Shown one piece after another: positions 1 through 9,247 of a stretch of DNA of 64,000 nt. Within the stretch, counting starts at the first letter, position 1. Each line of letters opens with the position of its first letter. A model generated the notes under the pieces. It was not told the DNA's origin. It saw only the letters and a program-made list of their open reading frames with translations, and did not search any database. The DNA comes from Streptococcus sp. Marseille-Q0941. GTDB taxonomy: Bacteria; Bacillota; Bacilli; Lactobacillales; Streptococcaceae. Location: assembly GCF_943736975.1 (NCBI RefSeq), contig NZ_CALSFO010000001.1, positions 89,984-153,983 on the forward strand. Reading direction: 5' to 3'. The position numbers were made by a program, and so were the translations under genes.

Positions 1-96
1 TATGATGGTAGTGGAACTCAACCAATTGGAAATTATCGTGGCTTCTTTAATCCCCATAAATCATCAGGTAAAGTTACTTACATCTATCCAAACTAA
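1..96 (+). CDS. C-terminal fragment of an unrecognised protein
   Basis: An open frame enters from the left edge and ends at TAA 94-96, giving 31 residues that start YDGSGTQPIG and end VTYIYPN. The frame is supported by the strong terminator that starts 8 bases after the stop. The piece is polar and rich in Gly, Tyr and Asn, with no transmembrane segment. I do not recognise the family; a secreted or surface protein is possible but this is only a guess from composition. The start and most of the gene lie outside the window. Confidence 0.55.
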   Translation, partial: YDGSGTQPIGNYRGFFNPHKSSGKVTYIYPN

Positions 97-103
97 AAAT
101 ACT

Positions 104-135
104 AAAAAAGATTTAGAAAATCTAAATCTTTTTTT
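104..135 (+). terminator. Rho-independent terminator after the left-edge gene
   Basis: GATTTAGA (110-117) pairs with TCTAAATC (121-128) around an AAA loop. The helix is extended by an A-run (104-109) opposite a T-run (129-135), so it could act in both directions. Confidence 0.85.
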
Positions 136-435
136 ATTTGCTTAGATGTAGTAGTTCTTTACTGACTAGTTTTTCATCTTAGTCAATTAGAAAGTTTATA
201 ACTTCATTTGATTTAATCATAAATATTTTAGACGGATTTTCAAAAAAGAATAAAGAAAAACGATTTGATTGTTGGTGATGAATGTTTGCTAGTTGAAATC
301 CTATCTACATTTTGAAAATTAGTAAAAAAATGGTATAATGAGAGGAAAAGATTCGGATAAAAGTATATTGGACTTTTAAAAAAAGAGACTTGTAAAGGCT
401 CTACAAACACGTTATAGTAATACTTCGGAGGGAAA
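136..435. other. Intergenic region upstream of rnjB
   Basis: About 300 bases of AT-rich sequence. It holds only the rnjB promoter and ribosome binding site. The minus-strand open frame across 240-659 has no ribosome binding site and mostly overlaps rnjB, so I do not call a gene here. Confidence 0.6.
312..339 (+). promoter_or_regulatory. rnjB promoter
   Basis: TTGAAA (312-317), a 16-base spacer and TATAAT (334-339), with an extended -10 (TGG directly before TATAAT). This predicts an 90-base leader before the ATG at 436. The Shine-Dalgarno is GGAGGG at 427-432. Confidence 0.75.
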
Positions 436-2097
436 ATGACCAATATTAAATTAACAACTTTAGGCGGTGTTCGTGAAAACGGAAAAAACATGTACATCGC
501 AGAAATTAACGACTCTATCTTTGTTTTAGATGCGGGTTTAAAATACCCAGAAAATGAGCAGTTGGGTGTTGATGTCGTTATTCCAAATATGGAATATTTG
601 TTTGAAAATAGTGACCGTATTGCGGGTGTCTTTTTAACGCACGGGCATGCAGATGCCATTGGAGCTCTTCCTTATCTCCTAGCAGAAGTTAAGGTCCCTG
701 TCTTTGGTTCAGAGTTGACAATCGAACTTGCTAAGCTTTTTGTAAAGGGAAATGATAGCGTCAAGAAATTTGATGATTTCCATGTTATCGATGAAAATAC
801 AGAAATCGACTTTGGAGGTACGGAGGTTTCCTTCTTCCGCACAACTCACTCTATCCCAGAAAGTCTGGGTGTCGTTTTAAAAACATCTGAGGGAAGCATC
901 GTCTATACTGGAGATTTCAAATTTGACCAAACGGCTAGCGAATCTTATGCGACTGACTTTGGTCGTTTAGCAGAAATCGGTCGTGAGGGAGTTTTAGCTC
1001 TACTAAGTGATTCAGCAAACGCGGACAGTAATATTCAAGTGGCCAGTGAAAGTGAAGTTGGTGATGAAATTACGCAAACCATTTCTGATTGGGAAGGACG
1101 TATCATTGTAGCTGCTGTTGCAAGTAACCTTTCTCGTATTCAGCAGGTCTTTGACGCTGCTGCAGATACAGGTCGTCGCGTTGTTTTGACGGGATTCGAT
1201 ATTGAAAATATCGTTCGTACAGCCATTCGCTTGAAAAAATTGTCTCTAGCAAATGAAAGTCTCTTGATCAAACCAAAAGACATGTCTCGTTTTGAGGATC
1301 ATGAGTTAATTATCCTGGAAACTGGTCGTATGGGTGAACCGATTAATGGACTCCGCAAAATGTCAATCGGTCGTCACCGCTATGTTGAAATCAAAGATGG
1401 GGACTTGGTTTATATCGTTACAACACCATCAATCGCTAAAGAAGCTGTCATGGCACGGGTAGAAAACATGGTCTACCAAGCGGGTGGTATCGTAAAACCG
1501 ATTACTCAAAGCTTGCGTGTATCAGGACACGGAAATGCGCGTGATCTGCAATTGATGATCAACCTCTTGCAACCCAAGTATCTTTTCCCTATCCAAGGGG
1601 AATACCGTGAATTGGATGCTCATGCCAAGGCTGCTATGGCTGTGGGTATGTTGCCAGAACGTATTTTTATCCCGAAAAAAGGGACAACCATGTCTTATGA
1701 ACATGGGGATTTCGTTCCATCTGGTGCAGTTACTGCAGGAGATGTCTTGATTGACGGAAATGCCATTGGGGATGTTGGGAATGTCGTTCTTCGTGACCGT
1801 AAGGTCTTGTCGGAGGATGGAATCTTTATCGTTGCGATTACAGTTAACCGTCGTGATAAGAAAATCATTGCCAAGGCACGAGTACACACACGTGGATTTG
1901 TTTATCTCAAGAAGAGTCGTGACATCTTGCGTGAAAGCTCTGAGTTGATTAACCAAACAGTTGAAGATTATCTACAAGGTGAAGACTTTGATTGGTCAGA
2001 GCTTAAAGGGAAGGTTCGTGACAGTTTGGCCAAGTTCCTCTTTGATCAAACTAAGCGTCGTCCAGCTATCTTACCAGTAGTCATGGAAGCAAAATAA
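436..2097 (+). CDS. rnjB: Ribonuclease J2
   Basis: RNase J-family metallo-beta-lactamase/beta-CASP protein of 553 residues. These enzymes act in mRNA decay and processing in the cytoplasm, usually as a J1/J2 complex. The motif at residues 69-76 reads HGHADAIG, whereas active family members have HGHEDHIG; A72 and A74 replace the Glu and the metal-binding His. That degenerate motif is typical of J2, so I call rnjB and not rnjA. The J2 subunit is usually a weak nuclease that supports J1. Start ATG 436 follows GGAGGG with good spacing. The gene has its own promoter and terminator, so it looks monocistronic. Confidence 0.9.
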   Translation: MTNIKLTTLGGVRENGKNMYIAEINDSIFVLDAGLKYPENEQLGVDVVIPNMEYLFENSDRIAGVFLTHGHADAIGALPYLLAEVKVPVFGSELTIELAKLFVKGNDSVKKFDDFHVIDENTEIDFGGTEVSFFRTTHSIPESLGVVLKTSEGSIVYTGDFKFDQTASESYATDFGRLAEIGREGVLALLSDSANADSNIQVASESEVGDEITQTISDWEGRIIVAAVASNLSRIQQVFDAAADTGRRVVLTGFDIENIVRTAIRLKKLSLANESLLIKPKDMSRFEDHELIILETGRMGEPINGLRKMSIGRHRYVEIKDGDLVYIVTTPSIAKEAVMARVENMVYQAGGIVKPITQSLRVSGHGNARDLQLMINLLQPKYLFPIQGEYRELDAHAKAAMAVGMLPERIFIPKKGTTMSYEHGDFVPSGAVTAGDVLIDGNAIGDVGNVVLRDRKVLSEDGIFIVAITVNRRDKKIIAKARVHTRGFVYLKKSRDILRESSELINQTVEDYLQGEDFDWSELKGKVRDSLAKFLFDQTKRRPAILPVVMEAK

Positions 2098-2114
2098 CGA
2101 TTAAATAAAGAAGT

Positions 2115-2141
2115 AGAAAAAGTCGAATTTCGGCTTTTTCT
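2115..2141 (+). terminator. Terminator after rnjB
   Basis: AAAAAGTCG pairs with CGGCTTTTT (one T-G wobble) around AATT, with the T-run in the 3' arm. It lies 18 bases after the rnjB stop. Confidence 0.8.
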
Positions 2142-2167
2142 TATCTTAAACCTAAAAGGAGAAAATA

Positions 2168-2947
2168 ATGGCAGTAATGAAGATTGAGTATTACTCAGAA
2201 GTTTTGGATATGGAATGGGGAGTAAATGTTCTCTATCCTGATGGCTCTAGGGTAACTGATCCCGATTGCACAGATATTCCTGTCCTCTACCTCTTACATG
2301 GGATGTCTGGTAATCATAATAGTTGGCTCAAACGTACCAATGTAGAGCGCTTGGTGCGAGGGGCTAATCTGATTGTTGTAATGCCTAATACAAGTAACGG
2401 CTGGTATACAGATACTCAGTATGGCTATAACTACTACACTGCTCTAGCAGAAGAATTACCTCAGGTGCTCAAACGCTTCTTTCCCAATATGACCAACAAA
2501 CGAGAAAAGACCTTTATCGCTGGTTTATCAATGGGAGGTTATGGTTCCTTTAAGTTAGCATTGTCAACTGACCGTTTCTCCCATGCAGCTAGCTTTTCTG
2601 GGGCACTTAGCTTCGAGAAGTTTTCTCCTGAGAGTCAAGATTTGGGAACGCGTGCCTACTGGAGAGGTGTGTTTGGCAAAGTTAATGATTGGGTGAATAG
2701 CCCATATTCACTTGAAACACTGGCTAAAAAGTCTGATAAGAAAACCAAACTCTGGGTATGGTGTGGCGAGCAAGATTTCTTGTATGCTGCCAATAACCTA
2801 GCAGTGAAGAATCTCAAGAAACTTGGTTTTGATGTGACCTACACCCATAGTGCAGGAACCCACGAGTGGTATTATTGGGAAAAACAATTGGAACGTTTTT
2901 TGACTACTCTGCCAATCGATTTTGTTTTAGAAGAACGCTTGTCTTAA
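2168..2947 (+). CDS. estA: Serine esterase, EstA/tributyrin esterase family
   Basis: A 259-residue alpha/beta hydrolase of the esterase D type that hydrolyses short-chain acyl esters. The nucleophile elbow GLSMGG is at 119-124 (Ser121). HGMSGN at 44-49 looks like the oxyanion loop. Asp203 and His232 (in AGTHEW) fit the rest of the triad. There is no signal peptide, so it is probably cytoplasmic. ATG 2168 follows AAAAGGAG. It lies just after the rnjB terminator and ends before a terminator-like hairpin. The family and triad are clear; the natural substrate is not visible from sequence. Confidence 0.85.
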   Translation: MAVMKIEYYSEVLDMEWGVNVLYPDGSRVTDPDCTDIPVLYLLHGMSGNHNSWLKRTNVERLVRGANLIVVMPNTSNGWYTDTQYGYNYYTALAEELPQVLKRFFPNMTNKREKTFIAGLSMGGYGSFKLALSTDRFSHAASFSGALSFEKFSPESQDLGTRAYWRGVFGKVNDWVNSPYSLETLAKKSDKKTKLWVWCGEQDFLYAANNLAVKNLKKLGFDVTYTHSAGTHEWYYWEKQLERFLTTLPIDFVLEERLS

Positions 2948-3002
2948 TTTTAGCTTTCTTTTAGTTTGATTTAGTAGAATAGTGAGCCTATCTTTAGAAT
3001 GG

Positions 3003-3037
3003 AAACCCATGGCTTAAAGATGGGTTCTTATTTTTTT
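3003..3037 (+). terminator. Terminator between estA and the metalloprotease gene
   Basis: AAACCCAT pairs with ATGGGTT around a 9-base loop, followed by TTATTTTTTT. It lies upstream of the real metalloprotease start at 3056, so read-through or an internal promoter must supply that gene. Confidence 0.7.
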
Positions 3038-3055
3038 GAGAAAGGTGGGCAAATC

Positions 3056-3757
3056 ATGGGCTGGATTATTCGTGTTTTATATCGATTGTTACTAGGAATT
3101 TTGCGTATGTTTTGGCGCCTTGTATGGACGCTTATCTTCTTAATTCTCATCACTTTTGGGATTCTCTGGTATGTGACAGGTGATTTACCTGCTACTTTAA
3201 ATCAAGTTAGCAAAGTGGTCCAAGTCGGCCAAGCAAGTTGGCAACAATGGCAAGAAACTGGTAAATTACAAGGTCTGTCTCAGACAGATCATCATCAGGG
3301 TTCAGGAGCGAAATGGTCAGAGGCGCAAGCAACTATCTATATTGATCCTCAAATGGATGCCACTTTCCAAAAGGCCTACCTTGAAGCTATTGCTAACTGG
3401 AATCAGACAGGAGCTTTTGACTTTGAGCTTGTAACAGAACCGGGTCAAGCCACTATTTTCGCTACCGAAATGAATGATGGTTCGACAGCTGTAGCCGGTG
3501 AGGCGGAGAGTCAAACCAATCTCCTAACCAAACAATTCACTTCTGTGACTGTTCGCTTAAATCATTATTACCTATCGAATCCAAACTATGGCTATACCTA
3601 TGAACGTATCTTGCATACGGCAGAACATGAGTTAGGACATGCTATTGGCTTGCAGCATACCAATGAGATTTCAGTCATGCAACCGGCAGGGTCTTATTAT
3701 GGTATCCAAGCTCAAGATGTAAAAGAAGTCCAAGAACTCTATGAGTCAGGAGATTAG
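3056..3757 (+). CDS. Membrane-anchored matrixin-like zinc metalloprotease
   Basis: 233 residues. A basic N-terminus is followed by a hydrophobic segment at about 22-41 (signal anchor), a Gln/Ser-rich linker, then a peptidase domain. HELGHAIGLQH at 191-201 is the HExxHxxGxxH zinc motif of the metzincin/M10 (matrixin) clan, and VMQP at 207-210 is a plausible Met-turn. The catalytic part should lie outside the cell. The ATG at 2999 gives 19 extra residues but sits against the terminator hairpin. ATG 3056 follows AAAGGTGG and begins with a typical signal anchor, so I chose it. The substrate is unknown. uvrC follows after 56 bases with its own promoter. Confidence 0.75.
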   Translation: MGWIIRVLYRLLLGILRMFWRLVWTLIFLILITFGILWYVTGDLPATLNQVSKVVQVGQASWQQWQETGKLQGLSQTDHHQGSGAKWSEAQATIYIDPQMDATFQKAYLEAIANWNQTGAFDFELVTEPGQATIFATEMNDGSTAVAGEAESQTNLLTKQFTSVTVRLNHYYLSNPNYGYTYERILHTAEHELGHAIGLQHTNEISVMQPAGSYYGIQAQDVKEVQELYESGD

Positions 3758-3798
3758 TAAAGTTGAGCTTCTTGATATGAGCAATGAGAGGTGCTTTT

Positions 3799-3807
3799 TG
3801 CTATAAT
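3799..3807 (+). promoter_or_regulatory. uvrC extended -10 promoter, predicted leaderless
   Basis: TGCTATAAT is an extended -10 with only 6 bases between its end and the ATG at 3814. Transcription would start at or next to the A of the start codon. No clear -35 and no Shine-Dalgarno are present. Confidence 0.7.
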
Positions 3808-3813
3808 GGAACT

Positions 3814-5640
3814 ATGAATAACTTGATTAAATCAAAACTGGAGCTCTTGCCGAATAGCCCTGGTTGTTACATTCACAAAGATAAAAACGGCACGATCATC
3901 TATGTAGGGAAGGCCAAAAATCTGCGCAATCGGGTGCGGTCCTACTTTCGTGGAAGTCACGATACCAAGACAGAAGCTTTGGTGTCTGAAATTGTGGATT
4001 TTGAGTTTATCGTTACGGAGTCTAATATTGAGGCTCTCCTTTTGGAGATTAATCTCATCAAGGAAAACAAGCCCAAATACAATATCATGCTCAAGGACGA
4101 CAAATCCTACCCTTTTATCAAAATCACAAATGAACGCTATCCTCGCTTGATTATCACCCGTCAGGTCAAAAAGGACGGAGGCCTTTATTTTGGTCCTTAT
4201 CCGGATGTGGGGGCAGCCAATGAAATCAAACGGCTATTGGATCGGATTTTTCCTTTCCGCAAGTGTACTAATCCGCCCTCGAAGGTCTGTTTTTATTACC
4301 ACATTGGCCAGTGTATGGCTCATACGGTTTGTCACAAGGATGAAGCTTATTTTAAAGCGATGTCCCAGGAGGTCTCTGATTTTCTCAAGGGGCAGGATGA
4401 CAAAATCATTGATGAACTCAAGAGTAAGATGGCTTTGGCAGCTCAGAATATGGAGTTTGAGCGTGCAGCTGAATACCGTGATCTAATCCAGGCTATTGGG
4501 ACTCTTCGCACCAAACAAAGAGTCATGGCTAAGGACCTCCAAAACCGTGATGTCTTTGGTTATTACGTGGATAAGGGCTGGATGTGTGTACAGGTTTTCT
4601 TTGTCCGTCAGGGCAAATTGATTGAACGAGATGTCAACCTCTTTCCTTATTATAATGATCCAGATGAGGATTTTCTGACCTATGTGGGACAGTTTTATCA
4701 AGAAAAATCTCACCTGGTTCCCAATGAAATTTTGATTCCTCAGGATATTGATGAAGAGGCGGTTAAGGCCTTGTTAGATACAAAGGTGATTAAGCCACAA
4801 CGCGGTGAGAAAAAGCAACTCGTTAATCTAGCCATTAAAAATGCTCGTGTTAGTCTGGAGCAGAAGTTTAATCTGCTGGAAAAATCAGTTGAGAAAACCC
4901 AGGGTGCTATTGAAAATCTTGGTCGACTTCTACAAATTCCGACCCCAGTCCGTATCGAGTCTTTTGATAATTCCAATATTATGGGGACTAGTCCTGTCTC
5001 TGCGATGGTTGTTTTTGTCAACGGAAAACCTAGCAAGAAGGATTATCGTAAGTACAAGATTAAGACAGTGGTCGGACCAGATGACTATGCGAGTATGCGA
5101 GAGGTTATTCGCAGACGTTACGGCCGAGTCCAACGAGATGGTCTGACACCGCCTGATTTAATCGTCATTGATGGGGGACAAGGTCAAGTCAATATTGCTA
5201 AGCAAGTGATTCAAGAAGAGCTAGGTTTGGATATCCCTATCGCAGGCCTTCAAAAGAATGACAAGCACCAAACGCATGAGCTGCTCTTTGGAGATCCTCT
5301 TGAAGTGGTGGAATTGTCTCGGAATTCTCAGGAATTTTTCCTCCTCCAACGCATTCAAGATGAAGTCCATCGCTTTGCCATCACATTCCACCGGCAATTG
5401 CGCTCCAAGAATTCTTTCTCCTCTCAATTAGATGGGATTGAAGGATTAGGTCCAAAACGCAAGCAGAATTTAATGAAATATTTTAAATCTCTGACTAAAA
5501 TGAAGGAAGCAAGCGTGGACGATATTGTCAATGTTGGAATACCAAGAACAGTTGCAGAGGCTGTTCATAGACAGTTAAATCCAGAAGCGAATTCAACACT
5601 AGCTCAAGTAGCTGAGAAGCCGGTTGAATATAAGGAATAA
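3814..5640 (+). CDS. uvrC: UvrABC excinuclease subunit C
   Basis: 608 residues. UvrC makes both incisions in nucleotide excision repair after UvrB recruits it. Domains in order: GIY-YIG nuclease at about 12-90 (GCYI, then [11 protein letters not shown]), a UVR coiled coil at about 195-230, the RNase H-like second nuclease from about 382 (ESFDNSNI), and a helix-hairpin-helix DNA-binding tail from about 538 ([12 protein letters not shown]). The upstream in-frame ATG 3784 would put the -10 element inside the gene. MNNLIKSKL from ATG 3814 matches the usual N-terminus. Translation would be leaderless. Confidence 0.93.
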   Translation: MNNLIKSKLELLPNSPGCYIHKDKNGTIIYVGKAKNLRNRVRSYFRGSHDTKTEALVSEIVDFEFIVTESNIEALLLEINLIKENKPKYNIMLKDDKSYPFIKITNERYPRLIITRQVKKDGGLYFGPYPDVGAANEIKRLLDRIFPFRKCTNPPSKVCFYYHIGQCMAHTVCHKDEAYFKAMSQEVSDFLKGQDDKIIDELKSKMALAAQNMEFERAAEYRDLIQAIGTLRTKQRVMAKDLQNRDVFGYYVDKGWMCVQVFFVRQGKLIERDVNLFPYYNDPDEDFLTYVGQFYQEKSHLVPNEILIPQDIDEEAVKALLDTKVIKPQRGEKKQLVNLAIKNARVSLEQKFNLLEKSVEKTQGAIENLGRLLQIPTPVRIESFDNSNIMGTSPVSAMVVFVNGKPSKKDYRKYKIKTVVGPDDYASMREVIRRRYGRVQRDGLTPPDLIVIDGGQGQVNIAKQVIQEELGLDIPIAGLQKNDKHQTHELLFGDPLEVVELSRNSQEFFLLQRIQDEVHRFAITFHRQLRSKNSFSSQLDGIEGLGPKRKQNLMKYFKSLTKMKEASVDDIVNVGIPRTVAEAVHRQLNPEANSTLAQVAEKPVEYKE

Positions 5641-5690
5641 AGAAGTAGTGGAATGTTTTTGCTTTAGTGAGTGCAAGCTAGTCGGATTTG

Positions 5691-5699
5691 TGGTAAAAT
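5691..5699 (+). promoter_or_regulatory. rsmH extended -10 promoter, predicted near-leaderless
   Basis: TGGTAAAAT is an extended -10 that ends 9 bases before the ATG at 5709. The predicted leader is 2-3 bases, and no Shine-Dalgarno is visible. Confidence 0.6.
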
Positions 5700-5708
5700 A
5701 GATAAGAT

Positions 5709-6659
5709 ATGACAAAAGAATTTCATCATGTAACAGTCATGCTCCATGAGACTATTGATATGCTAGATGTGAAGCCTGATGGCATTTACGTTGATGCAAC
5801 CTTGGGTGGGGCAGGTCACAGCGAGTATTTGTTAAGTAAATTAAGCGAGAAAGGGCATTTGTATGCCTTTGACCAAGATCAAAACGCCATTGACAATGCG
5901 CAAAAACGTTTAGCGCCCTATATCGAAAAGGGAATGGTTACTTTTGTCAAGGATAATTTCCGTCATTTGAAGGAACGCTTAAATGACTTAGGCGTGACAG
6001 AGATTGATGGAATTTGTTATGACTTAGGAGTATCGAGTCCGCAACTAGATCAGCGTGAACGTGGCTTTTCATATAAGAAGGATGCGCCGCTGGATATGCG
6101 GATGAATCAGGAAGCTAGTTTGACTGCATATGAAGTTGTCAATCATTACGACTATCATGATTTGGTACGAATCTTTTTCAAATATGGAGAAGACAAGTTT
6201 TCTAAACAGATTGCGCGAAAAATCGAACAAGCACGTCAAGTAAAGCCAATCGAGACAACAACCGAATTGGCAGAGATTATCAAGTCAGCCAAGCCTGCTA
6301 AGGAACTTAAGAAAAAAGGTCATCCGGCCAAGCAGATTTTCCAGGCCATTCGTATTGAAGTTAACGATGAGTTAGGAGCAGCTGATGAGTCTATTCAGCA
6401 AGCCATGGATATGCTAGCTTTGGATGGAAGAATATCAGTGATTACCTTCCATTCACTGGAAGATCGTTTGACGAAGCAACTATTTAAGGAAGCTTCGACG
6501 GTAGAGGTTCCAAAAGGATTACCTTTTATTCCAGATAATCTCAAACCTAAGATGGAATTAGTATCACGTAAACCAATCTTACCAAGCAAGGAAGAATTGG
6601 AAGCAAATAATCGTTCCCACTCAGCCAAGCTTCGAGTGGCAAGAAAAATTCACAAGTAA
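5709..6659 (+). CDS. rsmH: 16S rRNA (cytosine1402-N4)-methyltransferase
   Basis: 316 residues, the normal length for RsmH (MraW). It methylates N4 of C1402 in the 16S rRNA P site using S-adenosylmethionine. The SAM site [10 protein letters not shown] is at about 33-42, followed by the acidic [15 protein letters not shown] and the C-terminal [11 protein letters not shown] and [11 protein letters not shown] segments are family hallmarks. It heads rsmH-ftsL-pbp2X-mraY, the usual start of the division and cell-wall cluster; ftsL follows after 10 bases. No other start fits better than ATG 5709. Confidence 0.93.
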   Translation: MTKEFHHVTVMLHETIDMLDVKPDGIYVDATLGGAGHSEYLLSKLSEKGHLYAFDQDQNAIDNAQKRLAPYIEKGMVTFVKDNFRHLKERLNDLGVTEIDGICYDLGVSSPQLDQRERGFSYKKDAPLDMRMNQEASLTAYEVVNHYDYHDLVRIFFKYGEDKFSKQIARKIEQARQVKPIETTTELAEIIKSAKPAKELKKKGHPAKQIFQAIRIEVNDELGAADESIQQAMDMLALDGRISVITFHSLEDRLTKQLFKEASTVEVPKGLPFIPDNLKPKMELVSRKPILPSKEELEANNRSHSAKLRVARKIHK

Positions 6660-6669
6660 AGAGGAAAAA

Positions 6670-6987
6670 ATGGCAGAAATCAGAGGAACAACGAGCCAAT
6701 TGTTGCAAGCTCGTATAAAAAAATTTTCACGTGTTGAAAAGGCCTTTTACCTTTCAATTGCCATCACAGCCCTGGTCTTAGCAATTAGTATAGTCTATAT
6801 GCAGACAAAACTTTTTCAAGTTCAGAGTGATTTGACAAAAGTCAATGCACAAATTGAAGAAAAAAAGACAGAGTTGGATGATGCCAAACAAGAAGTTAAT
6901 GAATTGATCCGATCAGAACGTTTGACCGAAATTGCAAATTCTCAAGAGTTGCAATTGAATAATGAAAATATTCGATCAGCGGAGTAG
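6670..6987 (+). CDS. ftsL: Cell division protein FtsL
   Basis: 105 residues with a short basic cytoplasmic tail, one membrane helix at about 25-45, then an outward-facing coiled coil rich in Lys, Glu and Gln to about residue 90. FtsL forms a complex with DivIB and DivIC at the septum and helps activate septal peptidoglycan synthesis. The sequence is poorly conserved, so the call rests on topology, size and position between rsmH and pbp2X. The Shine-Dalgarno AGAGGA precedes ATG 6670. pbp2X starts 3 bases after the stop, so the two are probably translationally coupled. Confidence 0.88.
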   Translation: MAEIRGTTSQLLQARIKKFSRVEKAFYLSIAITALVLAISIVYMQTKLFQVQSDLTKVNAQIEEKKTELDDAKQEVNELIRSERLTEIANSQELQLNNENIRSAE

Positions 6988-6990
6988 TAT

Positions 6991-9246
6991 ATGAAATCCT
7001 GGAAAGAAAGAATCATACGCTTTGCCATTAAGAATCGTAAAACTCCAATGGAAAACCGCAGATTAGTAGGAAAAAATTTGAGCCTATTGACTGTCTTTCT
7101 ATTTGCTGTTTTTTTGGTTAATTTTGCGGTGATTATTGGTACAGGCACAAAATTTGGAGTCAATCTGGTTAAAGAAGCAAATAAAGTTCATCAAACGACT
7201 CTGACTGTTCCTGCTAAAAGAGGAACCATTTATGACCGTAATGGAACTCCCATAGCAGAAGATGCGACCTCTTATAATGTCTATGCTGTAATAGATAAAG
7301 AATATAAGTCAGCTAATGGTGATGTTCTTTATGTAGAAGAATCTAAGTACAATAAAGTGGCAGAAATTTTTCATAAATACTTAGATATGGAGGAGACTTA
7401 CGTCAAAGACCAACTCTCTCAACCAAATCTCAAACAAGTTTCTTTTGGCGCCAAAGGAAATGGGATTACCTATGCTAATATGATGTCCATTAAACAAGAC
7501 TTGGAATCTGCTCAGGTCGAGGGTATTAATTTTACGACTAGTCCAAATCGGAGTTATCCAAATGGAAAATTTGCCTCATCCTTTATTGGTTTAGCCCAGC
7601 TACATGAAAATGAAGATGGTACTAAAAGTCTAATTGGGACATCGGGTATTGAGAGTTCCTTAAATAGTTTGTTGGCAGGGACAGACGGTATTATTACTTA
7701 TGAAAAAGACCGTCTAGGGAATATTATCCCTGGTACGGAACAAGTTACCCAACAGACCGTAAACGGGAAAGACGTCTATACGACCCTATCTAGCCCTTTG
7801 CAGTCCTTTATGGAAAGCCAAATGGATGCCCTTCAAGAAAAACAAAAAGGCAAGTATATGAATGCAACCTTAGTCAGTGCCAAGACCGGGGAAATTCTTG
7901 CCACAACACAAAGACCAACTTTTGATGCGGATACAAAAGAAGGTATTACTGAGGATTTTGTTTGGCGAGACCTTTTATATCAGAGCAATTACGAACCTGG
8001 TTCAACCATGAAGGTCATGACCTTAGCTGCTGCTATTGACAATAAAACCTTCTCTGGAGGCGAATATTTTAATAGTAGTGAATTAAAGGTTGCTGATGCG
8101 ACTATCAGAGACTGGGATGTTAATGATGGCTTATCAGCTGGAAGTATAATGACTTACTTACAAGGGTTTGCTCACTCAAGTAATGTGGGTATGACCTTGC
8201 TCCAACAAAAGATGGGGGATGCTACTTGGTTAGAATACCTTAATCGATTCAAGTTTGGAGTTCCAACTCGTTTTGGAATGCCCGATGAGTATGCGGGACA
8301 ACTACCTGCAGATAACGTTGTTAATATTGCCATGAGTTCTTTTGGTCAAGGGATTTCTGTTACTCATACACAAATGCTTCGTGCTTTCACAGCAATTGCG
8401 AATGATGGGGTTATGCTAGAACCGAAGTTTATTAGTGCCCTCTATGATCCAAATGATCAGACTGTTCGTAAATCACAAAGAGAGGTTGTAGGGAATCCTG
8501 TTTCTAAAGAAGCGGCTAGTTTGACTAGGGAAAACATGATTTTGGTTGGTACAGACCCTATTTATGGGACCATGTATAATCGTAATGATAATAAACCAGT
8601 AATTACTGTTCCTGGTCAGAATGTTTCTGTCAAATCTGGAACAGCCCAAATTGCAGATGAGCAAAAAGGTGGATACTTGAAAGGAATTACTAACTATATT
8701 TACTCGGTAGTTTCTATGCACCCGGCAGAAAATCCAGATTTTATTCTCTATGTGACAGTTCAACAGCCGGAACATTATTCTGCAATACAATTAGGAGAAT
8801 TTGCGAACCCTATCTTGGAACGAGCTTCTGCTATGAAAGAATCTCTTAATCTACAGTCAACAGCTAAAAATCTGGATCAAGTTACAACTACAACTAGTTA
8901 TGCAATGCCAGCGACCAAAGACTATAGTCCTGGAGACATGGCAGAGGAACTGCGACGCAATCTTGTTCAACCGATCGTTATTGGTTCAGGGACAAAAATC
9001 AAAGACAGTTCAGTAGCAGAAGGAACAAATCTAGATGCCAACGAACAAATCTTACTCCTTTCAGATAAGGTAGAAGTGATGCCTGACTTATATGGCTGGT
9101 CTAAGAAAAATGTTGAAACCTTTGCCAAATGGTTGAATCTTGAAGTTGAATTTGAAGGTACAGGAGAAATTGTTAAAAAACAAAATGTTCGTTCTAATAC
9201 AGCTTTAAAAGATTTACAAAAAATAAAAATAACATTAGGAGATTAG
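6991..9246 (+). CDS. pbp2X: Penicillin-binding protein 2X
   Basis: 751 residues; class B transpeptidase that crosslinks septal peptidoglycan. One N-terminal membrane helix (about 31-51) is followed by a dimerisation domain, the transpeptidase domain and two C-terminal PASTA domains (about 635-751). Active-site motifs are STMK 338-341, SSN 396-398 and KSG 548-550. The residues next to the active Ser (T339, M340) and Q553 are the unaltered types at positions where pneumococcal resistance changes such as T338A, M339F and Q552E occur, so these sites show no resistance signature. mraY begins 1 base after the stop. Confidence 0.95.
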   Translation: MKSWKERIIRFAIKNRKTPMENRRLVGKNLSLLTVFLFAVFLVNFAVIIGTGTKFGVNLVKEANKVHQTTLTVPAKRGTIYDRNGTPIAEDATSYNVYAVIDKEYKSANGDVLYVEESKYNKVAEIFHKYLDMEETYVKDQLSQPNLKQVSFGAKGNGITYANMMSIKQDLESAQVEGINFTTSPNRSYPNGKFASSFIGLAQLHENEDGTKSLIGTSGIESSLNSLLAGTDGIITYEKDRLGNIIPGTEQVTQQTVNGKDVYTTLSSPLQSFMESQMDALQEKQKGKYMNATLVSAKTGEILATTQRPTFDADTKEGITEDFVWRDLLYQSNYEPGSTMKVMTLAAAIDNKTFSGGEYFNSSELKVADATIRDWDVNDGLSAGSIMTYLQGFAHSSNVGMTLLQQKMGDATWLEYLNRFKFGVPTRFGMPDEYAGQLPADNVVNIAMSSFGQGISVTHTQMLRAFTAIANDGVMLEPKFISALYDPNDQTVRKSQREVVGNPVSKEAASLTRENMILVGTDPIYGTMYNRNDNKPVITVPGQNVSVKSGTAQIADEQKGGYLKGITNYIYSVVSMHPAENPDFILYVTVQQPEHYSAIQLGEFANPILERASAMKESLNLQSTAKNLDQVTTTTSYAMPATKDYSPGDMAEELRRNLVQPIVIGSGTKIKDSSVAEGTNLDANEQILLLSDKVEVMPDLYGWSKKNVETFAKWLNLEVEFEGTGEIVKKQNVRSNTALKDLQKIKITLGD

Positions 9247-9247
9247 G

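Noticed and set aside
390..418. Second promoter-like pair TTGTAA-17-TATAGT before rnjB
   Set aside because: Transcription would start at about 425, on top of the ribosome binding site; the extended -10 promoter at 334-339 is better.
240..659. Minus-strand open frame of 139 residues upstream of and into rnjB
   Set aside because: It overlaps the rnjB promoter and start, has no ribosome binding site and no recognisable domain.
2999..3055. Upstream start of the metalloprotease gene at ATG 2999
   Set aside because: It touches a terminator hairpin and has no Shine-Dalgarno; ATG 3056 has one and begins a normal signal anchor.
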